Below are positions 25,063 to 33,562 of a stretch of 64,000 bases of DNA, in pieces. Source of the stretch: Marinobacterium rhizophilum DSM 18822 (GTDB lineage Bacteria > Pseudomonadota > Gammaproteobacteria > Pseudomonadales > Balneatricaceae); the NCBI RefSeq assembly GCF_000378045.1, contig NZ_KB899103.1, positions 1-64,000 of the forward strand. Direction: 5' to 3'. Every line of letters starts with the position of its first letter. Positions within the stretch are counted from its first letter, which is position 1. The position numbers were made by a program, and so were the translations under genes. The notes beneath the pieces are model-generated. The model worked only from the letters and a program-made list of their open reading frames with translations, was not told the origin of the DNA and searched no databases.

Positions 25063-26442
25063 GTGAATGCTTCCCCGTTACAGGACCGGCGCTTTCGGCA
25101 TCTCTTTGCCGCGCAGGTCATCTCGCTGTTTGGTACCGGCCTCACGACCGTGGCGCTGGCGCTGCTGGCGTATCAGATTGCTGGTGGAAGGGCCGGCGAA
25201 GTGCTTGGCATCGCACTGGCGCTGAAGATGGCCGCCTACGTCTTCGTGGCACCGCTGATCGGCAGTTACGCCCAGCAGTTACCGCGTCGTGCGCTGCTGG
25301 TATCGCTGGATCTGCTGCGCGCCGCCGCGGTGCTGGCGCTGCCGTTCATCAATGCGGTCTGGCAGATCTATTGCTTGGTGTTTTTGCTCAACCTGTTTTC
25401 GGCCGGTTTCACCCCGGTGTTCCAGGCCACCATTCCCGACATCATCAGGGATCGACAGCAATATGACCGGGCCCTCTCGCTGTCGCGGCTGGCCTATGAC
25501 CTGGAAAACCTGCTGAGCCCGGCGATCGCGGCGATGCTGATCGCGGTGATGATCTTCGACGCCCTGTTCGTGCTAAACGCCATCGCCTTTGTCGCGTCGG
25601 CGCTGCTGGTGGTGTCCGTTGTGTTGCCCGGGCAATTGCCGGACCGCGGAAGCACCTTCTGGCACCGGGCGGTAAAGGGCATGAAAATTTATGTCAGGAC
25701 GCCGAGGCTTCAGGGACTGCTGGCGCTATGCCTGGCCGTTGCTGCGGTTGGCTCGATGCAGATTGTCAACACCGTGGTCTACGTCAGGACCTACCTTGGC
25801 CTCGACGACACCTGGGTCGCCATTGCCCTGGCCGCAGCGGGAGGGGGCTCGATGAGCGCGGCCCTGCTGATGCCAAGGGCGCTGCAAAAGGTGCCTGAAC
25901 GCACGTTGATGCTGGCTGGCGGCGGTATCATGGCGGCAGCCGTGCTGCTCGGAACCTTACAGCCTGACATCGCGGGGCTGATGATACTCTGGTGCCTGAT
26001 CGGCTTTGGCAGCTCCCTGGTGCAGACGCCCGTTGGGCGGCTGCTGATCCGGTCCTGTCACGAACCGGATCGACCCGCGGTGTTCGCGGCCCAGTTTTCA
26101 CTGTCCCATGCCTGCTGGCTGGTGACCTATCCGCTCGCCGGCTGGAGCGGCGCGAACCTGGGGCTTGCAGCCGCTTTTGCCATAATGGGCGCTATTGCCC
26201 TGATCTCGGCTTTGGCCGCGCTGACGCTCTGGCCCGCTCATGAACCCGACGAGCTGGAACACTTCCATGCGTCGATGGATCACCGCCATCTGCACTGTCA
26301 CGATGTGTATCACCCGCATGAGCACGCCGGCTGGGAAGGGCCGGAACCCCACAGCCACCCTCATCACCATGCCGCGGTGAAACACCGGCACCGGCTGGTT
26401 ATCGACGAGCACCATCCCAAGTGGCCGAAAAGGGAGCGGTAG
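25063..26442 (+). CDS. MFS transporter with His-rich C-terminal tail (NreB-like)
   Basis: A 459-residue MFS protein (about 12 TM) whose last 55 residues carry roughly 17 histidines (from HFHASMDHRHLHCHDVYHPH through HSHPHHHAAVKHRHR). NreB nickel exporters combine an MFS body with such a tail, so metal export is plausible; copper, nickel or cobalt cannot be told apart. GTG 25063 is taken as start because no in-frame ATG precedes the conserved SPLQDRRFRHLFAAQ, and AAAGG lies about 9 bases upstream. Confidence 0.8.
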   Translation: MNASPLQDRRFRHLFAAQVISLFGTGLTTVALALLAYQIAGGRAGEVLGIALALKMAAYVFVAPLIGSYAQQLPRRALLVSLDLLRAAAVLALPFINAVWQIYCLVFLLNLFSAGFTPVFQATIPDIIRDRQQYDRALSLSRLAYDLENLLSPAIAAMLIAVMIFDALFVLNAIAFVASALLVVSVVLPGQLPDRGSTFWHRAVKGMKIYVRTPRLQGLLALCLAVAAVGSMQIVNTVVYVRTYLGLDDTWVAIALAAAGGGSMSAALLMPRALQKVPERTLMLAGGGIMAAAVLLGTLQPDIAGLMILWCLIGFGSSLVQTPVGRLLIRSCHEPDRPAVFAAQFSLSHACWLVTYPLAGWSGANLGLAAAFAIMGAIALISALAALTLWPAHEPDELEHFHASMDHRHLHCHDVYHPHEHAGWEGPEPHSHPHHHAAVKHRHRLVIDEHHPKWPKRER

Positions 26443-26523
26443 CAAAGGATTAGTTCGATGGTTGGATTGAAAACTGCATCCCGCCACCCTAGAATCGTCA
26501 CTTCATCCACTTTATGGACTGCC

Positions 26524-26877
26524 ATGAAAGCGCCGCATCGCACATTGCTCGGACTGTTGCTGATGCTGGTCATCGCGATTCAGCCGATGGCTGCCCTGAA
26601 TGCGGCGGAGCAGTCGGATCAGGCGATCTGGCAGCACTGGCACTACCACATCGAACACGACAGTCATGATCATGACGGCGTGGCGGACCCTGTATATCAT
26701 CCCCATAGCCTCGAGGATCAGCTGCACGCCGATTCCTGCCATGGCGGCCACAGTCTGCTGCTGGTGGAGTTTCATCTGGTGGGCAGCGAATGTGTGCCGT
26801 CTTCATCCATCGTCAGTTTGCTGCCCACGCACAAGGCCCCGGACCTCTCCGTCGATACACCTCCTCCGATAGTCTGA
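26524..26877 (+). CDS. His-rich periplasmic protein, CzcI-like
   Basis: A 117-residue secreted protein: signal peptide (1-27, LLGLLLMLVIAIQPMAALNAA), then a His-rich mature part (WQHWHYHIEHDSHDHDG, HPHSLEDQLHADSCHGGHS). Size and layout resemble CzcI-type metal-resistance accessory proteins, but identity is uncertain. The longer frame from 26458 would put 22 residues ahead of the signal peptide, so ATG 26524 is chosen. It sits between the NreB-like exporter and the cytochrome genes and probably binds metal in the periplasm. Confidence 0.65.
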   Translation: MKAPHRTLLGLLLMLVIAIQPMAALNAAEQSDQAIWQHWHYHIEHDSHDHDGVADPVYHPHSLEDQLHADSCHGGHSLLLVEFHLVGSECVPSSSIVSLLPTHKAPDLSVDTPPPIV

Positions 26878-26964
26878 CTTTTTTACGACACCTGGTTAAT
26901 TTTCGCGGAGATCGCCACCGATCCCGCCATGGCATGTTTGTGCAAAATTCGAGGATGTATCGAT

Positions 26965-27606
26965 ATGAAACCCGTATTTGTCTGGGGTAGCGCTGTAGTT
27001 CTGTCCGCCGCTGTCGCGTCCGGCGTGGTGTTGGCCCACGGTGGCGCCACCGGCGTCGTCAAGGAACGCATGGAATTGATGAAAGACATGAAGGGGGCGA
27101 TGAAGTCGCTGTCCGAGATGTTCAGTGGCGAAGCCACATACGACGCAGCCCAGGTGCGTGCAGCCGCGGCCGTTCTGGAGGCCGCTTCCGGCGAGGCGAT
27201 GACCAGGCTCTTTCCCGAGGGCAGCCTGCATATGCCCAGCGAGGCGAAGGCCGAGATCTGGCAGGAGTGGCAGCGATTCCAGGTGATGGCCGACGACCTG
27301 GGGCGCTACAGCCGGGCGCTGGCCGAGTCCGCCGACAACCGTGGCGGTGCCAGCGGCCAGGGGAGCGGCACCATGATGGGATCCCACTCGATGATGGGCA
27401 CGGACTCCATGATGGGATCCCACTCGATGATGGGCACAGACTCCATGATGGGGGGAGATTCGATGATGGGTGGCAGCGGCATGATGGGGGGCGCGCCTTC
27501 GGCCGAACACCTGGCTCAGATGCCATCCGAGATGGTGTTCAAGATGGTCACCGATACCTGCTCGTCCTGTCATACCCGTTATCGCGCCGAGAAGGATGAG
27601 CATTGA
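26965..27606 (+). CDS. cytochrome c'-like protein with Met-rich insertion
   Basis: A 213-residue periplasmic cytochrome. Signal peptide (1-24, ending VLAHG), helical region resembling cytochrome c'/c556 (VVKERMELMKDMKGAMKSLS, then EIWQEWQRFQVMADDL) and a C-terminal haem site CSSCH at 199-203. Between helices 3 and 4 lies an insertion (about 134-182) with 14 or more methionines in GSHSMMGTDSMMG-type repeats, encoded by two almost identical 36 bp units. Plain cytochrome c' has no such insertion; it looks like a Cu(I)/Ag(I) binding arm. The stop overlaps the next cytochrome start (TGATG). Confidence 0.85.
   Translation: MKPVFVWGSAVVLSAAVASGVVLAHGGATGVVKERMELMKDMKGAMKSLSEMFSGEATYDAAQVRAAAAVLEAASGEAMTRLFPEGSLHMPSEAKAEIWQEWQRFQVMADDLGRYSRALAESADNRGGASGQGSGTMMGSHSMMGTDSMMGSHSMMGTDSMMGGDSMMGGSGMMGGAPSAEHLAQMPSEMVFKMVTDTCSSCHTRYRAEKDEH
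27373..27444 (+). repeat. two 36-bp tandem repeats in the cytochrome c' gene
   Basis: Units at 27373-27408 and 27409-27444 differ by one base; each codes MMGSHSMMGTDS. Three shorter MMG units follow (27445-27492). In-frame expansion lengthens the Met-rich arm. Confidence 0.93.
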
Positions 27607-28499
27607 TGAAGCGTCTGAACCTTGCTCTGGCCGGCTTTGTCGGCCTCGCCGGGCTGGCGGTCGTGGGCAGCGGGGCCTTTTCCACCCCCCCGCTCGATCC
27701 GGGGCTGGAAAGCCTTAGCGGCGATGTCGCCCGCGGCGCCTATCTGGCCCGTGCGTCCGGTTGCATCGCATGCCATACCGATGTCGCCGGTGGCGGTCAG
27801 CCATTGGCTGGCGGTGCCCCGCTGGAGTCGCCGTTCGGCACTTTTCACGCACCCAACCTGACGACCGATCCCGAGCATGGCATTGGCGCCTGGACGCTGC
27901 AGGACTTCGCCAGTGCCGTGCGCCATGGTATCGCGCCGGACGGCTCGCCCTACTATCCGGCCTTCCCCTATACCTTCTATACCGGTTTCAGCGACCAGGA
28001 TATTGCCGATCTCTGGGCTGCGTTTCGCACTGTGCCGGGGGTGTCGCAGCCTTCGAAAGAGCAGCAGCTGGCGTTTCCCTACAATATCCGCCAGGGCCTT
28101 AGGTTCTGGAAAACGCTGTATTTCGAGCCCGGGCGTTTCGAACCGGACCCGGACCACGACGAGCTGCACAACCGGGGAGCCTACCTGGTCGAGGCGGCAG
28201 GGCACTGCGCCGCCTGCCATACGCCGCGTAACCTGCTCGGAGTACTGGACGCGGAGGCCCCGCTGACCGGGGCCGACGGCCTTCCCGGTGGTGGCGCGGC
28301 CCCGCCGATCCATGCCGCGGCTTTGAAGGCCGACGGCTGGAGCGTCGATCAGCTGGCCTATGCATTGCGCTCGGGAATCACTCCGGACGGCGATGTACTG
28401 GGCGGCTCGATGGGCGAGGTGATCCGTGACGGTACCGGCTACCTTTCCAATGCGGATCTCAAGGCCATCGCCACCTACCTGTTGGTGGAGACCGACTGA
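27606..28499 (+). CDS. diheme cytochrome c
   Basis: A 297-residue protein with an N-terminal signal or anchor (about 5-25) and two class I cytochrome c domains: CIACH at 53-57 and CAACH at 201-205. The stretch FGTFHAPNLTTDPEHGIGAW and GISPDG-like pieces (HGIAPDGSPYYPAFPYTFYT; SGITPDGDVLGG) match the diheme cytochromes that serve dehydrogenases such as alcohol or nicotinate dehydrogenase subunits. Start ATG 27606 overlaps the previous stop, so the two cytochromes are coupled. Next to a multicopper oxidase, it is a candidate electron acceptor or donor for it. Confidence 0.9.
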   Translation: MKRLNLALAGFVGLAGLAVVGSGAFSTPPLDPGLESLSGDVARGAYLARASGCIACHTDVAGGGQPLAGGAPLESPFGTFHAPNLTTDPEHGIGAWTLQDFASAVRHGIAPDGSPYYPAFPYTFYTGFSDQDIADLWAAFRTVPGVSQPSKEQQLAFPYNIRQGLRFWKTLYFEPGRFEPDPDHDELHNRGAYLVEAAGHCAACHTPRNLLGVLDAEAPLTGADGLPGGGAAPPIHAAALKADGWSVDQLAYALRSGITPDGDVLGGSMGEVIRDGTGYLSNADLKAIATYLLVETD

Positions 28500-28512
28500 T
28501 CCGGCCGACGGT

Positions 28513-28526
28513 CTGATCCAGTTCAA
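28513..28526. promoter_or_regulatory. weak FNR/ANR-like site
   Basis: CTGAT-CCAG-TTCAA matches 8 of 10 consensus positions and lies 55 bp before the oxidase start codon. Weak alone; noted because a perfect site exists at 13379. Confidence 0.25.
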
Positions 28527-28581
28527 CGGCACGTTGCAGTGAGCGGGTCATGGATGGACTCGAGCGAAAGGGAGAGATCAC

Positions 28582-29979
28582 GTGAAACGACGCGACCTGA
28601 TAAAGCTATCCGCCATGGGACTGCTGGCGGTGCCCGGCATATCGCTGGCGGCGCGTGTCCCTGCCGTGCCGCGGCTGCAGTTGGAACTCAGGCCGGAACA
28701 GCGCCACTGGTTCGTGTCGGGCGGCGCTCCGTCGGACGGCGCTCCGGTGGCGCTCTGGGGGAGCAATCTCGACCTGCTGCGGCTGCGTCAGCACCAGCCG
28801 GTCGAGATCGAGGTCATCAACAACCTGCCCGATGAAACGACCCTGCACTGGCACGGTATTCGGGTCGACAACGCGATGGACGGCGTCAGTGGCCTGACCC
28901 AGGCGCCGATTCCGCCCCGCGGGCGTTTCGTTTACCGGCTGACGCCACCGGATGCCGGCACCTTCTGGGCGCATGCGCATCATCGTACCTATGAGCAACT
29001 GGCGCGCGGGCTCTATCTGCCCCTGATCGTCGACGAGGCGGAGCCCTATACCGCCGACCGTGACCAGTTGCTGGTACTGGATGACTGGCGGCTCGGCAAG
29101 GATGGCCAGCTCGATACAGACTCACTTGGGGATATGCACGAATGGGCGCATGGCGGGCGTATGGGCAATATCCTGACCGTCAACCGCCAGCATCGACCCC
29201 AGCTCAAGGCCAGGGCCGGCGAGCGGGTCCGTCTGCGGGTGCTGAATGCCGCCAACGCCCGCATCATGGTACTGCAGCTGCCTGACTGGCCGATCTGGAT
29301 TCTGGCCAAGGACGGCCAGCCGCTGTCCGCACCGCGCGAGCATGCCGGCCCGTTGGTCCTGTCGCCGGCCGAACGTTACGATCTGCTGCTCGACATTCCC
29401 CCGAACGGGGAGGGCAGCCATTCCATATACCACTTGGCGAACGAGAGCCAGATCGAGATCGCCCGGTTGCTGGTCGATGCACAGGCCGCGCCGCTCGTGC
29501 GGTCTGCCCCTGTTCCACTGGCCGCCAATCCGCTGCCGGCCCTGCCGGCAAGGGCACCGGATCATCGGCTGCAATTGGATATGACCGGCGGGGCCATGGG
29601 CTCGCTGCGCCAGGCGGTTTACCGGGGACAGATGCTGAATATCGACGAACTGGTGCAGCAGCGCCAGATCTGGGCCTTCAACGGTAGCGCCGGGCTTGCG
29701 GAGCAGCCGCTGTTGCGCGCACGACCGGGTGAGCTGGTCGAAATCGAGCTGCACAACAACACCCGCTGGCCCCATGGCATGCATCTGCATGGCCATCACT
29801 TCCAGGCCGAATCTGCACGATATCCGTCTGATTTGTGGCACGACACGCTGCTTATGGCAAGGGGCGACAGGGTGCCGATCCGTTTCGTTGCCGGCACTCA
29901 GGGGCGCTGGCTGCTGCACTGTCACATGATCGAGCACCAGGCCGCAGGCATGGTCAGCTGGATCGATATCGTTGTTTAA
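28582..29979 (+). CDS. multicopper oxidase (Tat-exported, CueO/laccase type)
   Basis: A 465-residue three-domain multicopper oxidase with twin-arginine signal (KRRDLIKLSAMGLLAVPG). Copper ligands: HWHG (89-92), HAHH (131-134), HGMHLHGHHF and the C-terminal HCHMIEHQAAGM, completing types 1, 2 and 3. No Met-rich insertion like that of CueO. Start GTG 28582 follows GGGAGAG. It probably oxidises Cu(I) or another periplasmic substrate. It sits behind two cytochromes, an arrangement that could couple oxidation to haem proteins instead of, or besides, O2. It is a second oxidase beside CopA, with little sequence likeness to it. Confidence 0.93.
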   Translation: MKRRDLIKLSAMGLLAVPGISLAARVPAVPRLQLELRPEQRHWFVSGGAPSDGAPVALWGSNLDLLRLRQHQPVEIEVINNLPDETTLHWHGIRVDNAMDGVSGLTQAPIPPRGRFVYRLTPPDAGTFWAHAHHRTYEQLARGLYLPLIVDEAEPYTADRDQLLVLDDWRLGKDGQLDTDSLGDMHEWAHGGRMGNILTVNRQHRPQLKARAGERVRLRVLNAANARIMVLQLPDWPIWILAKDGQPLSAPREHAGPLVLSPAERYDLLLDIPPNGEGSHSIYHLANESQIEIARLLVDAQAAPLVRSAPVPLAANPLPALPARAPDHRLQLDMTGGAMGSLRQAVYRGQMLNIDELVQQRQIWAFNGSAGLAEQPLLRARPGELVEIELHNNTRWPHGMHLHGHHFQAESARYPSDLWHDTLLMARGDRVPIRFVAGTQGRWLLHCHMIEHQAAGMVSWIDIVV

Positions 29980-30006
29980 CAGTCTGCCAAGAAGGAGGAA
30001 CGCCTC

Positions 30007-30246
30007 ATGTTTCAAGATTATGACGGGATGATGTTTGGCCATGGCTGGGGAATGCTGCTGTGGCTGCTGCTGTTGCTGCTGGTTTTATGGGCATTTGTCC
30101 GGTTGCTGCTCGGACGCGACAGCAGCGACCGGTCACGGCAAAAAACCGCCCGGGATATTCTCGATGAGCGGTTTGCCAGCGGCGAAATTGACGAGGACGA
30201 GTACCGAAATAGGCTGAAGGTGCTGAAGGAGGAAGACAGGGACTGA
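30007..30246 (+). CDS. small SHOCT-domain membrane protein
   Basis: A 79-residue protein: Met/His-containing N-terminus (MFQDYDGMMFGHGWGM), one TM helix (about 16-36), then a C-terminal SHOCT domain (ARDILDERFASGEIDEDEYR, then NRLKVL). AAGGAGG lies 9-10 bases before ATG. Such short proteins often accompany copper and heavy-metal genes. It starts 27 bp after the oxidase and is probably the last gene of that operon. Confidence 0.82.
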   Translation: MFQDYDGMMFGHGWGMLLWLLLLLLVLWAFVRLLLGRDSSDRSRQKTARDILDERFASGEIDEDEYRNRLKVLKEEDRD

Positions 30247-30600
30247 TACTGGTCGAATGCAGGATCTTAGCTGACGGACTCCGAGAGAATGGCGCGGGCG
30301 GTGTAGCTGAAAGTCGGGGCCTCGCTCCGGTACGGGGGGCGAGGTGGATGTAACAGCGGCACAACTTCAGCATCGACGGACTGACGCGGCGGCAACGCCA
30401 AATCAGCAGGTTTTGCCTGGGTTCGCATTGCCCTGCGGGCAATGATGAAGCATCCCTGCTTTGTGTATTAACCGGCCGGGTTAATAAGCGTGCGGCGAAG
30501 TGGTAGCGAGCACTGGAGCAGAATAAGGCCTTGCCCATCATGTACAAACCAGCGAAGCTGGGCAACATGCACGCCAAGACTCAATTAAAGGATGAGTAAC
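30247..30600. other. spacer with possible gene relic
   Basis: No intact gene. The last 90 bases hold an open frame ending EQNKALPIMYKPAKLGNMHA, then KTQLKDE and TAA, which may be a C-terminal fragment of a lost gene, unidentified. A GC hairpin-like run (about 30318-30345) and the palindrome TTAACCGGCCGGGTTAA (about 30468-30484) are present. Confidence 0.35.
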
Positions 30601-31698
30601 ATGAAAAACGGAATTCTGGGAAAGGTAAGAATCTTCGTATTGACTCTACTGTTTGTTGTCACAGGTGCTGCGGCAGATAAAGGCGGCGCACAACGATGGA
30701 CAGTCGACGATGTTATTGGCGGTCCTTTGCCTTTTGCCATAGGACATCGTGGTTATGGCGAAAATCCCTGGTATAGCCCTGAACCCGACAGGCCCGTGGA
30801 AAATACCACCAAGGCTGTACGAGAGGGATTTCGAGATGGTATCCAGATCGTGGAGGTGGATGCGAACCTGACCGCTGATGGTATTGCGGTCTCTATGCAT
30901 GATGATTTCTTGCCGAATTTTACAACGTGCGTCAATACACTCACCTTTGAACAGCTTAAAGGGATTGTGGGGGATGACAATGTCAAATCCCTGCGAAATA
31001 TCCTTCAGGTTTCACGCACCTACAGCCAGATAACCTCGGACCGCCCCGGAGGCCAGCTCGTGGTGGAAATCAAAACGCCATCACCTTATTGTGTGCCTCT
31101 TGCGCAAGAACCACTCTACCTGGAAAACCTCGTGAACGCGGTGCTGGAAGATATTACCTTTACCGCAATGGAGAGCCAGGTTGTTATCGAGTCCTTTTCA
31201 CCCGAGATACTCGGCATGTTGGCGGCAACGGAGTCAGACGTTCCCGGTATTCTGGCGGTGGATTTTTTACAACTATTAAGCCCAGAGCAGGTTGTTGGCC
31301 TTGATCCGACACTTTCTATTACAGAAATTGACAAAAGTTACACGGGTTTCAACCTGCCGTGGGGTGAAATAAGCGTTAATCTTGGCGAAGGCTTGAATTT
31401 CCCGCTGTATCGGTTTCCGAGTTACTACGAGGCCGGCCTCCCCATTGACAACATCATTTCCACGCTTGTCGATACTGGCTCCAGTATCATTTCACTGGAT
31501 AAGAATATCCTGTTCCTGGCGCCAAGCTTAGGTATTGCCGCGGATGATTTGGTGGCACTGTTCCACAGCTACGGAATAAAAGTTCTGGTCCATACCATCC
31601 AAAGTTCTATTGAATGGGGCATTGCAAAACAGGCCGGCGTTGACGGGATCTATATCGATAATATTCCAGAGGGAGTGCTGCTCGAGACCCTGCAATAG
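30601..31698 (+). CDS. secreted glycerophosphodiester phosphodiesterase family protein
   Basis: A 365-residue GDPD-fold protein with signal peptide (about 1-27, ending GAAA). Catalytic features: GHRGYGENP, ENTTKAVREGF, VEVDANLTADG and SMHDDF (two His plus acidic metal ligands), and the C-terminal GVDGIYIDNIPEG. The family hydrolyses glycerophosphodiesters to glycerol-3-phosphate. ATG 30601 is chosen because GGATGAG precedes it. The gene is AT-richer than the copper genes and stands alone between two long spacers, suggesting separate acquisition. Confidence 0.85.
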   Translation: MKNGILGKVRIFVLTLLFVVTGAAADKGGAQRWTVDDVIGGPLPFAIGHRGYGENPWYSPEPDRPVENTTKAVREGFRDGIQIVEVDANLTADGIAVSMHDDFLPNFTTCVNTLTFEQLKGIVGDDNVKSLRNILQVSRTYSQITSDRPGGQLVVEIKTPSPYCVPLAQEPLYLENLVNAVLEDITFTAMESQVVIESFSPEILGMLAATESDVPGILAVDFLQLLSPEQVVGLDPTLSITEIDKSYTGFNLPWGEISVNLGEGLNFPLYRFPSYYEAGLPIDNIISTLVDTGSSIISLDKNILFLAPSLGIAADDLVALFHSYGIKVLVHTIQSSIEWGIAKQAGVDGIYIDNIPEGVLLETLQ

Positions 31699-32332
31699 GC
31701 AAAATAGGCGACTAAAAAGTTGAGCCGAGTAGCTTGGCAGGTTCAGAGTATTAATCGACCTGTCAGGCTATATGTCGAGTGAGCAAATATTTAATACCCT
31801 GATCATTTTCAAAGTCATAATTCATGGCTTATCTCTGTATTCTGTGATTTTAACCCGGTGGCAACTTATGTCGTCAGAACCGCTTTAATAAAGTGGTGCA
31901 GGATTCGCCACCATTGGCCAGCGGCCAATTCGAGCTCTTGAAAATTCATAGATTTCACAATATACCGTCTGATGTTCAAGGGCGAAAATGACACGGGTCA
32001 GGAAGGCCTGTTCCATCACCCGGCAAATAGTGACAACACCATCCCTGTCTTTTTTGTGGCATGAGGCCTATTTTTGAACCCGTTAAAAATGGGGGATTAC
32101 CGCAGTATCGCCAGTAGCAGTGTGCTGATCTGGGCGGTCAGCCGCACTTGGTATCCGCGGTTTCTTTGTTGCCGACCGGTAAAGCTGTCTATGCTGCCTA
32201 ATACGTTCGCGGATGCATGGCTGTATATCCGTGAATGCTATGTAGACAAGGGTGAGTAGCGTGTTTTGCGGTGCCGGTCATGATGATCGGCTCGGGTCGC
32301 ATGCACACCTGTTACCTAAGAGGAGACCGGAT
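31699..32332. other. 634 bp region without a supported gene
   Basis: AT-rich to 32060, then mixed composition. A 61-codon frame (32074-32259) has no ribosome site and no recognisable similarity. AGAGGAG shortly before 32333 belongs to the next gene. No tRNA, terminator or transposase seen. Confidence 0.4.
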
Positions 32333-32608
32333 ATGAGAACCAAGACGATGATCATTGCCGCTTCCATGCTTTTCGCAGGCTCTGCACTGGCTGATCCGCC
32401 AGTGACCTCGGTTGCGGTCGAGTGCAACTGGGGAAAGCTCACCATGGAGTCCATCCAGAACGGATTTGAACAGGGTCCGCATTCTGCGGACCCTTCCGGT
32501 GACGGGCACGGTCCTGGCACCGCAGACGAGCCGCGGGCAGGGCTCGCCAACGTTCTGGAGCAGGGTAATCTTCAGGCACTCTGCGAGTTCATAGAAGACT
32601 CGCTCTGA
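32333..32608 (+). CDS. small secreted protein, function unknown
   Basis: A 91-residue protein with a clear signal peptide (MRTKTMIIAASMLFAGSALA, cleavage near 20) and a mature part with two cysteines (VECNWGKLTMESIQNGFEQG and LQALCEFIEDSL) that could form a disulfide. AAGAGGAG about 9 bases upstream fixes ATG 32333. Convergent with mepA. I do not recognise a family; it resembles short exported proteins found in marine gammaproteobacteria. Confidence 0.65.
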   Translation: MRTKTMIIAASMLFAGSALADPPVTSVAVECNWGKLTMESIQNGFEQGPHSADPSGDGHGPGTADEPRAGLANVLEQGNLQALCEFIEDSL

Positions 32609-32695
32609 CAGTTGGCGAGGGCTTTGTACCACGCGGCAGGAGGCGCATTCCGTTGGCATGGTCGGCGGGATGCGCTTTTGCGCTTTTCTGTGCGC

Positions 32696-33562
32696 TTAAG
32701 GGGAGTGCAACACCTGTGTGCACTGCTGTGGCATCGGTGGTTTCGGCTTTGGCTTGGGCTTTTCCTGCTGTGGCGCGGTGCCATGCAGCAGGGCGTAGAA
32801 CTCGTCGCTGAACCACCAGTCCAGGTCGTCGCCACAGGGTTCGTTCAGCACCGGCTGCTGCGCAACGCAGTTCGTGTCGCCTTTAGGGCAGGCCAGGCGC
32901 ACATGGAAATGATAGTTGTGTCCCCACCAGGGGCGGATCCTGCGCAGCCAGTCGTTGTCTTTGCCCGCAATACGGCACAGCTTGCGCTTGATGGTGGGGT
33001 GGACGAAGATCCGCTCGACGCGTGGGTCTTCGGCGGCCAGGCGCAGTATGCGCGGAACATTGTCGTCCCAGTTCGCCTCGATCAGCAGATGGTCTTTTGC
33101 ATCGGCGAGAGGCTTTGCAGCGATATTGTCGCGCTCCCAGGCGGTCAGCGGGCGCTGCAGCGAGCGCGGGTCCTGCGCGTACCAGATATCCGCATCCAGC
33201 CCCATCTGGTGACTGCGGTGTCCGTAGCTGAAGGGGCCGCCGCGGGCCATCGACATGTCACCTATCTGCAGGCGCCCCAGGCCCTGCCCAGCCACCTGGG
33301 CGGAAAAATCCGTCAGGAAACCGGTCAGCGCGGGATTGCCGTAATGGCGGTCACGCCCGGTGCGCACCAGCTGGAAGCCCTCGCCGCGTAGCGGCATTCG
33401 GTCCGCGCCGCTGAGGCAGCCATTGGTATACTCGCCAATGCTCGCGGGGGCCTGCGAGGAGGTGGATTTTATTTCCTCCCAGGGGTTAGTGGCGCCGGCC
33501 AAGGCGCTGCCCAAGATCAGTGTGCCGCCAAGCAGCATCGAATAAACAGACCTCATCCACAT
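32696..33562 (-). CDS. mepA: penicillin-insensitive murein endopeptidase
   Basis: A 288-residue periplasmic zinc endopeptidase (MepA, M74) that cuts peptidoglycan cross-links. Zn-site motifs: YGHRSHQMGLDADIWY and, later, WWGHNYHFHVRLACP; further conserved IFVHPTIKRKLC. Signal peptide (about 4-24). GGAG five bases before ATG 33562 makes this start preferable to the frame's first ATG at 33610. The tail is Lys/Pro-rich (EKPKPKPKPPMP). Length agrees with E. coli MepA (274). Confidence 0.94.
   Translation of the reverse strand: MWMRSVYSMLLGGTLILGSALAGATNPWEEIKSTSSQAPASIGEYTNGCLSGADRMPLRGEGFQLVRTGRDRHYGNPALTGFLTDFSAQVAGQGLGRLQIGDMSMARGGPFSYGHRSHQMGLDADIWYAQDPRSLQRPLTAWERDNIAAKPLADAKDHLLIEANWDDNVPRILRLAAEDPRVERIFVHPTIKRKLCRIAGKDNDWLRRIRPWWGHNYHFHVRLACPKGDTNCVAQQPVLNEPCGDDLDWWFSDEFYALLHGTAPQQEKPKPKPKPPMPQQCTQVLHSP

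Noticed and set aside
32074-32259. 61-codon frame in the spacer after the GDPD gene
   Set aside because: No ribosome site, no recognisable motif.
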